From NCBI GenBank assembly GCA_038373885.1, contig JAWZYV010013007.1, positions 124,001-188,000 of the forward strand: a stretch of 64,000 nucleotides of DNA, read 5' to 3'. This document shows positions 56,426 through 64,000 of the stretch, in pieces (position 1 is the first letter of the stretch; each line of letters starts with the position of its first letter). Below the pieces are notes generated by a model. The model worked only from the letters and a program-made list of their open reading frames with translations. It searched no databases and was not told the origin of the DNA. A program made the translations under genes and the position numbers. Source of the DNA: Cheiracanthium punctorium (lineage: Eukaryota; Arthropoda; Arachnida; Araneae; Cheiracanthiidae).

Positions 56426-58240
56426 CATTAATGATGTACATTCCGGCAAAACAAAAGAAAAAAAATGTTGACAGTTTAGTTCCGCTGTAATAATACTGAG
56501 AGTCAAATTGTGTGCCAAAAACCTATAGCATGTTTTCAAGGAAATGTGGATGTAGATAATAATCGTGTTACTTTTTATTTATTTATTTATTGGAATGAGG
56601 GATTTTCGGCGTATGGCCAGAATATTTTGCAAGAGGTCAAGAAAAACTGAAAAACTTGAAATAATCAGAATTTTACTTTCAAAGAAAAAGTCAAGGGGAA
56701 ATTGCAAATTTTGGTTGCAAATCTGAAAAATCTTGAAGTGTGAGTGAAAAAATTATCTGAAGTTAGCATTTTAAAATTATTTTTACATTTGCCCTACACT
56801 GTTATAAAAAGTTCCTGAAATAAGCGGTCACTTTCTGGCAGCAATACTGCGGACATAAACGTTTTCCCCATTTCCGGTGTCGGAGAAAACGGTTCATTTC
56901 CGTTCACATGTTATCTTAGAAAACGGTTTCTTTCCGTTATTTTCAGTCACAGAATCAGGTTTTTTTTTCTGTTATTTTCAGGCAGGAAATTCTTTTTTTT
57001 TTTTCCTATTAGAGAAAGGTATTTTTATTTTTTCCCTTTATCCCAAAGAAGGTTTTTAAGCATTATTTAAAATTATGGAATCAGGTTTTGTATGACAATG
57101 GAAAGAGAGTATGCCTTATTTTCTCATAAGCGACATTATTGGACAAAACCGGGTACCTACATATTTTCAAAAAATAATTTATTTACCCTAGAACCTAGAA
57201 TATAGTTTTTATACATTAAAAAATTGTTATTTTTGAAACCAACGTTCTAATTTAATACATCGTAATACATTTAAATAGAAATTGAAGCACTTTATTCGTG
57301 TAGTTATTTTATACGTGAGAAAAAGCCTAGTCCAACTTTTCCATATGTATATATGTGTGTGATACACAACGTTAACAAAGTCTTTACGCATTCTTAGTTG
57401 TTAAAATATAGAATTAGTCTTTTGTAACTGCACCACCAGCTTCAATAAGAATATTTTTTTTATTTTTTTTATTTTGGGGGCGGGGTGGTGGAAGTGGTCT
57501 GGTAGTAAAACACCAGAGTTGTTTAAAAAAAGTGTACATACATGTACATATGATGTTATAAAGAGCGCACAATTAAAATATGTATGAATGATTCGTTTTC
57601 TTCATTTTTTATTATCAGAGCTGTAATCTATGATTATTAGCCCGAGAAAATACATTTTAAATCAAGGCAAGTACATTACATATATCTTAATATACTATAC
57701 AAAAAATATTTTTTTTAATAAATAGAATATAATTTCACTATAGTCTCTATAAAACGAATTCGCAGTACACTCAGAATACAGAAATGCAATCATGGTTAAA
57801 CCGGTCGGAGGAGAGGAGAAGGGGGGGGGAACCCAATCCCTTACAAAACTGGTTCTATAAGTCTACAGAAAAAAATTAATATAAACCGTAACGCTATAGA
57901 GCTTTTACAGAATTCAATACATTCTACTAGAGATTTTCGAATGGGCTAGCCCCTTCCTTGGTTTTGTGTCCCAGCACTTATTTTTTCATAACGAAAAAAA
58001 GCCCCACTCTATTCAGTTTGCGTAATTTATGAAAACTCTGAATGTGCTACAGTAATCATAACATTCAATAAACGAACTAACTGGTATTAATAGGTAAAAT
58101 TAATTTAAAAACTTTGTTTAAAGAAAACACTCAGAAAAAAGGATGCTTATCAATAGGATTGCTTCCGGTGGCACAAAAGAGGCACTCTTCTTCATCTGCG
58201 AAAAAAGCATCCTTTTACGAGCGTTATTGTACACAAAGCT
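56426..58240. other. Intronic AT-rich sequence, nothing recognised
   Basis: Poly-T/poly-A rich Shaw intron sequence. 56870-57060 repeats the phrase CGGTTTCTTTCCGTTATTTT loosely. No repeat ends, no exon-like frame. Confidence 0.5.
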
Positions 58241-58455
58241 TTGAATGAATTGGACCGAATGCTGGTGCTGCCATCTAGATCAGAAGCGTAGCGTGACTTG
58301 GCGGGGCCCCGTATAAAAATTTGTTTGGGGGCCCTTAGGAAGGGTAAAGATTTCTCACAAAAGAAAAAAAATGTTTGCATGAAATTAAAACAAATATTTA
58401 TTCATCGTAATTATCTATATGTCAATTTTTCCAAAATTTTTCCAAACAATTCAAA

Positions 58456-60670
58456 TTAAATATACACTCTCCTCGCCTTTTTTTCGGCAAACTGATTTAT
58501 TAAATCATTTATAGCTGATGACGACTTTAGTTTTTCTAAAGTTTCTGCCTCTATGGACAATAGTGACAGGTCTGACAGACGTTCCTGTCCCATCAAAGTT
58601 CTTAGATAATTTTTTATCAGTTTTATAATTTTGAAAAACTTCTTTCAGCAGTTGCGGTTGTAACTGGAAGGGTCAAGAACAAAAAGCATGCTGATAGTAC
58701 CTCCGGGAAACTGGATACAAGACTATTGAATTTTATCAGCAATAATTCAATGAGTTCCTTAATGGGGTGAATTTTTTGAATTTCAGATTTTAAGCATGTT
58801 TTTAGAGCCTTTAATTGGTCATAAAGATTAACTGAGATGTCTTTACTGTATTTAGCCGACAGTTTTCCGGAAGCGTTTAACCCATTTATGCCTAGTGTCC
58901 CTTTTTTGGGACGGCATTTTCGGTATTAGTCGAAAACGTTATTTATTTTTCCTAGCCTTTATTCACGAGTATTGAGCCTCAACTCTACAAAATATTTTAA
59001 CATGACCCAGTAGGATGTTGCTATTTCGATTTTTATGCATAATGATTTTAAAAGAAATCATCCCTTGTTCAAGAAGTTGACATCAGAAATTGATCTATTA
59101 TTTCTGTTATCAGTAAAAATCGAAGAAAGTCGCAAAAATATCCAGGCACAAATGGGTTAATATCTCTTCGTTCGAAGGAGTTTCTCCGGTTGTAATATTT
59201 CGAACATAATACTCAGGTCACAAAGGCTCTGAAATCTGTTTAGTTTGAGAAATTAATATATCTAAACAGCAATAGTAGACATTAACTTAGAAATAGGATT
59301 CCGGGTCTGAAATTCTCTCCTCTTGTGATAACTCATAAAAAAAAAACGCTTCGTTATCTTTCGCCTTTTGTTTTTAAAAACAGTTTTGCCCTCCACTCTT
59401 CTGCTAAATCTTTGGACTCCTTTAGCAAACTATTGAATGAATTTTGATTTCTTAATTCGCACAGTCTATTCAAAAGATTACTTAATAAAATACTAGTTTT
59501 CTGTAAGTCATTATTTTCATGTTGTGGAGCTTTAGAAACAGAATTAATGATTTCAAATAGTGAAGAAAAAAATGTGACAAGCACTAAGAAATCATAACTC
59601 TCTAAAATGTTAATTATATTTTTACATTCTTCACGTTCGTCTTTTTTTTTTTTTCGAAATTAAATTTAGTTGGTACAAAATTTTCATGATTAATAAATAA
59701 CTTTTCTTTACGCTAATAAAGCGTCGTCCCTTGAAGACCATCTGGTAGGACATACCTTTTTAAAGGTAATTAAATATTTTTCAGATGAATCGTCACTTAA
59801 CTTTCAGAGGATCGGCATTCGGAGCATGCTCTTTTATTAGGGTTTGTAATCCTCCATAAACACCCGACATAACATTTGTTCCTTCGTAACCATGTCCTCT
59901 ACATTTAGTCAAATCAAAAATCATTTAGTCAAATCATATTCTTTAATCGTATTTAAAATTTCAGTTTTAAGTCCTTCAGCTCTGCAATCGGATACTGCTG
60001 TAAACCCCAAAAAGGACTCACAGATTTTTAATTCTTTAGGCACATTATCATCTTCTGTAATCGAGATGTATCGAAAAACTACAGAAAGTTGGTCAATTTT
60101 TGACAAGTCTTGTGTTGGATCTAGAATTATTGTCAGAAATGGAGCTTTTTTAATTTCTGAGATAATATTGTTCCTAACTGCGGTACCAAGCAAATTAATA
60201 ATTTCATTTTTAATCGCAAGGCTTAAATAATTTATTTTTCCTTTTAGTTTTAGAAGAAGTTCTTTTAAAGTTGCATCATAATTAGATAGTAAACGTAAAA
60301 TTGCCATAAAAATTCCAGAATCAGAATCACGGCCTCTTAAAGGTAGATTACAAGATGCTAAAGTAATTATAACATTAATTATACGATGCAATACATCTCT
60401 CCAGAATGTAATTTTACTATTGATTTCACTTTGCAATAGAGTATCGATGGTATTTCCTCATAACCAATTATTATAAGATAGGGATGCATTAATATGCTGC
60501 TGTCACTTTTCATGGTCAAGTATAGTTTGCGTAAAATTGCTTCTAATGGAAACACCGTTAACCCATGCAGAGGAGTACGATCTGCTAATAACCAACAGAA
60601 GTGGCAACTTTTTCCATTTCTGAAAAAAAAAAAAAATTGGGAAGTTTTTATTAATTTTTGCTTACGCACG
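58456..60670 (-). pseudogene. hAT-family (DUF4371/ZMYM-like) transposase, several frameshifts
   Basis: Transposase of the surrounding hAT element, read from high to low coordinates. It starts with FFRNGKSCHFCWLLADRTPLHG (60600s), a shortened TTF-type zinc-finger region. Then comes INSKITFWRDVLHRIINVI and LRGRDSDSGIFMAILRLLSN (to 59921), with IISEIKKAPFLTIILDPTQD supplying a catalytic-type Asp and DQLSVVFRYI. A frameshift leads into CRGHGYEGTNVMSGVYGGLQ (about 59790-59905). A T1 MITE interrupts at 58877-59160. The C-terminus GQERLSDLSLLSIEAETLEK...INDLINQFAEKKAR ends at stop 58456-58458 and is the hAT dimerisation end. Order and motifs match the DUF4371 hAT lineage. Multiple frame changes and missing segments make it inactive. 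Confidence 0.88.
58877..59160 (-). mobile_element. T1 MITE inside the hAT transposase element
   Basis: Full-length reverse T1 with TTAA at both ends, interrupting the C-terminal third of the DUF4371 hAT remnant. Confidence 0.92.
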
Positions 60671-60861
60671 TTGGGGGCCCCCCGTTGCCCGGGGACCCCG
60701 TATAATTGATACGGCGGTAGCTATGCCCCTGATCTAGATGCAATAGAAAGAAGATAAACGAGCGACAGTGTTGAGGGTGCAGGCAGGAAAACTACGAAGA
60801 GATGACGCGTAACGTCGGAGAAACGTGATTTCCGTGGCTCATGAAAAGAGGCGTATTCTTC

Positions 60862-60957
60862 CAACGCCCCCTAGAGAGGAAAGCCGCGGCGCTTACTTGT
60901 GACGTCACACCGGGTAGGTAAAGCAAAGCGTTTCCATTGGGTTTCTCCTCTCTCCCA
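60862..60957 (+). mobile_element. Half copy of the CAACGCC palindromic MITE
   Basis: Left arm only, from CAACGCCCCCTAGAGAGG through GTGACGTCACACC to CTCCTCTCTCCC. The other arm is missing, so no target duplication can be read. It lies in the large Shaw intron. Confidence 0.8.
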
Positions 60958-61649
60958 CGTCACCGCGCCAATTAAGTATACATTTCATATAAAGTGAAAT
61001 ATATTTTAGAAAATACATGAAGCAAAAATCTCCGCGTGTGCTTTTTATTAATAGAACTTGCTATTCGATTAGAGGACAGCGAGGAGTCGATTGGATTGCA
61101 GCGCCACCTATAGCTGCAAAAAAGAAATGCTGACGCTAATAGAGAGCTACAGCCACCAGTTATCCTTCTAATTCTACTTCTGGTTTTCTTTATATGCGTG
61201 TTATTTTACAAAGATTTGGATCCATCCCAGCTAGAAAAAGTTTGCACAAAAAGTGTAAAAAAAAGTGTACAAAATCTGAGCGTTTTTGGCACCTCTGCTT
61301 GTGCACAAAAAGTGCACTCTGGGGACCTAGACGGAAAAATGTAGAGAGCGTGGTCGAACGACTTTTCCGTCCTTTCTTTCCATTTTAGTGCTGCCATCTA
61401 TAATCACACATAAGAACTTGCTCCATTTTTCAAACTTCCGAGGATTTGGCTCGAACCGAGGAACTAAGGTTTAGTAGGCGAGCATTCTAACCACTAGACT
61501 GGAGTTGACTCAGAATGAAGTGTCTTAAGTTTGAAGTGATTGTTCTTTCAAGTTCGGAATTGGAACATTTATGTATTTAAATAAATAAAACTAGACTTTA
61601 CCAGTACACTTCTCAAAATTGGAAAAAAAAAGCGATTTCTATGCATTTT

Positions 61650-62340
61650 AAGCTTTTGGAACCCGAGTACGACCGTCAAAAAAAAAGTTTGTTGTTCTGT
61701 CATTCTGTGCGTGACGCTTTTATTTATTCGCACATCACCTAAAACTGACGGGAGCGAATGAAATAAAACTGGGTGACATGATAGGTGGTCCCTCATCTTG
61801 AACTATATTTTTAAAAAATTCATTACATTTTGAGATTTTCCAAAAATTGTTTCAAAGTGCGTACATTTTTGTTCGCAGATCAGGTATGAACGACTAAAGC
61901 GAAAGAAATGAAATTTGGGGACATGATAGAGGATCACTCAATTTAAGCTATAGGTGGCGGATTAAAAAAAATTTTTTTTTTCATTAGATTTTGAGATGCT
62001 CATAAAAATCGTTCCAAACTGGGTAAATTTTTGTTCGCAAAATTTAGCGACGCGATAGGTGGTCATACAACTTAAGCAGTGTCCCTAGACAAGGCCGTAC
62101 CCAGAAAAAAATTCCAGTGGGGTGGACCAAAAATTTCGGGGGGGGGGGGGACTAAAAGGTGAAAAAGGCTATATTTTTCACAAAAGGCTACTTTATTAAT
62201 GATTTGTTAACAAAACTTTAAATTTCGGGGGGACCAGGGGGTCCGACCCCCCCCCCCACTGGGTACGGCCTTGTCCCTGGAATTCCTTATTATTTGGATT
62301 AGATTTTGAGATTTTGCGAAAATTGTTTCAAACTGCTTAA
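61650..62340 (+). repeat. Second, diverged array of the ~145-bp repeat
   Basis: Units with CATGATAGGTGGTCCCTCAT, GATAGAGGATCACTCAATTT and GATAGGTGGTCATACAACTT, preceded by GTTCTGTCATTCTGTGCGTG. Interrupted by the 184-bp hAT-like MITE (62090-62273). Confidence 0.75.
62090..62273 (+). mobile_element. hAT-like MITE, CAAGGCCGTACCCAG ends
   Basis: 184 bp with 15-bp perfect inverted ends CAAGGCCGTACCCAG and duplications TCCCTAGA/TCCCTGGA (7 of 8; 62082-62089, 62274-62281). It contains G11 and C11 runs. It is inserted in a diverged tandem repeat (61.65-62.34 kb). Confidence 0.88.
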
Positions 62341-62343
62341 ATC

Positions 62344-62592
62344 CCAGCTAGAAAATGTTTGCACTTTTTGTGCAAAAAATGTACATATAAAGTTAATACT
62401 TTGAAAAGTATACACTTTTTGTGCACAGTTTTTGGCAATAGAATATGCACTTTTTTGTATGCATAAAAACTGCATATAATTTGCACAAAATGTGCATACT
62501 TTCAAAATAATCAAAAATATATACTTTTTATGCACACATTGTGCACAATCTATACTTTTTTGCAAAAAAAGTGCAGACTTTTTCTAGCTGGG
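62344..62592 (+). mobile_element. Palindromic MITE, CCCAGCTAGAAA ends
   Basis: 249 bp; CCCAGCTAGAAAATGTTTGC and the inverse GCAGACTTTTTCTAGCTGGG. The interior is built of TGCACTTTTTGTGCA-like small palindromes. It ends 64 bp from the Shaw S4-start exon. A related left end is at 61226. No clear target duplication. Confidence 0.75.
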
Positions 62593-62655
62593 ATTCTACC
62601 GAATACTGGTGCTGCCATCTAGACGCAACGAAAAACAAAAGAGATGTGTTATTAC

Positions 62656-62844
62656 CTGAATATCCGTATGATGCTGAAGAAGTCGAGAATGTCGGCGTTC
62701 TCCAGGTCCGAGGCTATCCTCTGCAAGAGCATGTCCGAGTAGAAAGAAAGAGTGGCGACCAAGTCGATGATGTTGATGGGCGCAGACATAAACTCCACCT
62801 TGCGGGGACTCACCACGAAGCGAGACACGATTTCAAATGAGAAC
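62656..62844 (-). CDS. Shaw: Shaw-type Kv channel, internal exon (end of S2, S3, start of S4)
   Basis: This exon encodes part of the voltage sensor of a plasma-membrane delayed-rectifier K+ channel. The minus strand reads FSFEIVSRFVVSPRKVEF, then S3 (INIIDLVATLSFYSD), then LENADILDFFSIIRIFR at the start of S4. That wording is diagnostic for invertebrate Shaw. The acceptor is ...TTACAG just above 62844 and the donor is ATTCAG|GTAAT at 62656. The exon begins with the third base of a codon, probably TG|G (Trp) as in the family's CNAWF. It ends with two bases (AG) that are completed by the G opening the 50814-51355 exon, giving Arg. S4 basic residues R-x-x-R lead directly into the next exon's [10 protein letters not shown]. 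The first exon or exons (T1 domain, S1) are not in the window. The exon is GC-rich against AT-rich flanks, and no frameshift or stop is visible. Confidence 0.95.
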
Positions 62845-62890
62845 CTGTAAGGAAACGCCCCATTAGAACTGACTTGTGAGTACGCCTACT

Positions 62891-64000
62891 AACCCATGAA
62901 CGCCCAGTGTCCTTTTTTGAGGACGGCCGCATTTGAAATCACGAATACTATTCGAACAGTGACATCGCGAATGCTATTCGAATAGTAAAACCGCGAATAC
63001 TACAGAAATAGTGAAAATTGTGGATATTGCAAATAATTCGTTATTTTTATTAAAAAAAATTAAATTGCAACACAACAATGTTGTTTCAATGTGAACTTTC
63101 AATGTCGTTGCCACATGATTTTGTTCAGTTTTCTCCACATTGTTTCAGCATGGACATTGATATAATATTGAAACAACATTGTGAAATCACAAAAAGAAAA
63201 CAAATAAAACAAGAAGAATTTATTTCTTTCATGCAAAATTATTAAAATCCATACGGAAATTTACGAAAAATAAAATGGTTCATAATTATCTACTTGAAAA
63301 TATTATTTTAATTCTTATTAAAATATAGCATTGTCACAATGCATTCGTATTAAAACATAGCATTGTATCAATGCATTTTTACAACAGTCAATACGAATTA
63401 AAAGGAAATTTTACGCAAATTTCCGTATGGATTTTAACCCATTTATGCCTAGCGTCCCTTTTTTGGGACGGCATTTTCGCTATGAGTCGAAAACGTTATT
63501 TATTTTTCCTAGCCTTTATTCATGAGTATCGAGCCTCCACTCTACAAAATATTTTAACATGACCCAGTAGGATGTTGATATTTCGATTTTTATGCATCAT
63601 GATTTTAAAAGAAATCATCCCTTGTTCAAGAAATTGACATCAGAAATATATCTATTATTTCTGTTATCAGTAAAAATCGAAGAAAGTCGCAAAAATATCC
63701 AGGCACGAATGGGTTAATAATTCTGCATGAAAGAAATAAAACCTTGATTTTTTTAAATTTGTTTTCCTCTTGTGATTTCACAATGTTCTTTCAATATTAT
63801 ATCAATGTCCATGCTGAAACAATGTGGAGAAAACTGAACAAAATCATGTGGCAAATCACGAATACTATTCGAACAGTGACATCGCCAATGCTATTCGAAT
63901 TGTGAAATCGCGAATACCATTCGAATAGTAAAACCACGAATACTACAGAAAATAGTGAAAATTGTGGATATTGCAAATAATTCGTTGATATCGCCCATGA
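62891..64000 (+). mobile_element. Composite repeat: TTAA-type left end plus large palindrome, cut by window end
   Basis: CTAACCCATGAACGCCCAGT at 62891 resembles a TTAA-family left end. It is followed by CGAATACTATTCGAA-rich sequence (62930-63050). Palindrome arms are at 63110-63262 and 63395-63852 (CCACATGATTTTGTTCAG and inverse), with a T1 in the right arm. The 62930-63050 block repeats directly at 63853-64000. The right terminus is outside the window. Confidence 0.65.
63434..63717 (-). mobile_element. T1 MITE in the right arm of a palindrome
   Basis: Full-length reverse T1 with TTAA at both ends. The palindrome arm resumes on each side (ATGGATTTTAA | TTAATAATTCTGCAT). Confidence 0.92.

Larger units (their letters stand above)
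58281..60731 (-). mobile_element. hAT element with broken transposase, TSD ATCTAGAT
   Basis: 2.45 kb flanked by perfect 8-bp duplications ATCTAGAT (58273-58280, 60732-60739). The ends are CAGAAGCGTAGCGTGACTTG and, reversed, CAGGGGCATAGCTACCGCCG. A T1 MITE is inserted at 58877-59160. The ends resemble the CAG(T/G)GGCGTAGCCAG ends of three small MITEs at 2.2, 27.2 and 34.4 kb, for which this is a plausible transposase source lineage. Confidence 0.9.
51356..62655 (-). other. Shaw intron (about 11.3 kb) between S4-start exon and pore exon
   Basis: Phase-2 intron, GT (62655 side) to AG (51356 side). It is largely filled by transposons listed separately: a 7-bp-TSD palindrome, an AGGGTGG element with a TTAA MITE inside, two T1 copies, the 86-bp minisatellite, a HINE, a hAT with broken transposase, a CAACGCC half-palindrome, a 184-bp hAT MITE and a TTTGCAC palindrome. 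Near 51384 and 52341 there are loosely inverted copies of CATTCGTAAACG(A/C)CAAAC, possibly the worn ends of a further element. No extra Kv-like exon was seen in either reading direction. Confidence 0.85.

Noticed and set aside
61441..61505. tRNA-like sequence on the minus strand (A box TAGTGGTTAGAA, B box GGTTCGAGCC)
   Set aside because: The T-arm stem does not pair and no acceptor stem can be drawn; at most a degenerate tRNA-derived repeat.

Overview
The window is nuclear DNA of an arthropod-like animal. It is AT-rich and crowded with DNA transposons, and it carries one recognisable host gene: the 3' part of a Shaw (Kv3-class) voltage-gated potassium channel on the minus strand. Three exons of that gene (62656-62844, 50814-51355, 46009-46277) join with matching codon phase and consensus splice sites. 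They encode the end of S2 through S6 and the C-terminus. The N-terminal T1/S1 exons lie to the right of the window. The exon wording ([50 protein letters not shown]) is that of invertebrate Shaw channels. The species cannot be fixed from this; a chelicerate, myriapod, crustacean or insect with a repeat-rich genome would fit.

Positions 1-46008 lie downstream of the gene. I see no other intact host gene there, only layers of mobile elements and degraded copies. The main groups are as follows. (1) TTAA-flanked, CCC...GGG-ended MITEs of piggyBac type. One ~284-bp family (called T1 here) has 14 near-complete copies, and there are four further TTAA families. (2) Ten copies of a Helentron-associated (HINE/DINE-1-like) element. 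Each has subterminal inverted repeats ACTTTCCGAACA, a GT/GTAT microsatellite, 1-4 units of a ~165-bp tandem repeat and a 3' hairpin. (3) About twelve hAT-type elements with 8-bp target duplications, including a 2.45-kb copy with a broken DUF4371-type transposase. (4) Palindromic MITEs with 7-bp target duplications, CAAC(G/A)CC ends and TGACGTCA sites, plus a separate THAP-domain element that also has a 7-bp duplication. (5) Broken mariners, a Tc1-like shell, a 9-bp-TSD foldback element and a tRNA-derived SINE. (6) Satellites of 32, 86 and 91 bp and two arrays of roughly 145-155 bp.

Layout: 1-4.7 kb mixed MITEs and one HINE; 4.7-6.8 kb a hAT with a 32-bp tandem array and a HINE inside; 6.8-8.6 kb an unclassified diverged duplication; 8.6-13.9 kb TTAA elements nested in each other; 14-18.7 kb a cluster of five HINEs; 19.2-20 kb the 91-bp satellite; 20.6-24.4 kb a TA MITE, hATs and a Tc1-like shell; 25-28 kb a tandem repeat and hATs; 28.1-30.6 kb a four-level nested insertion; 31.8-33.8 kb a hAT; 34.3-37.3 kb a THAP element beside a mariner interrupted twice; 37.8-45.8 kb scattered MITEs and AT-rich sequence; 46-62.8 kb the Shaw gene with transposon-filled introns; 62.9-64 kb a palindromic repeat running off the window.

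The transposon calls rest on terminal inverted repeats and target duplications read directly from the sequence. Several nestings give a relative order of insertion.
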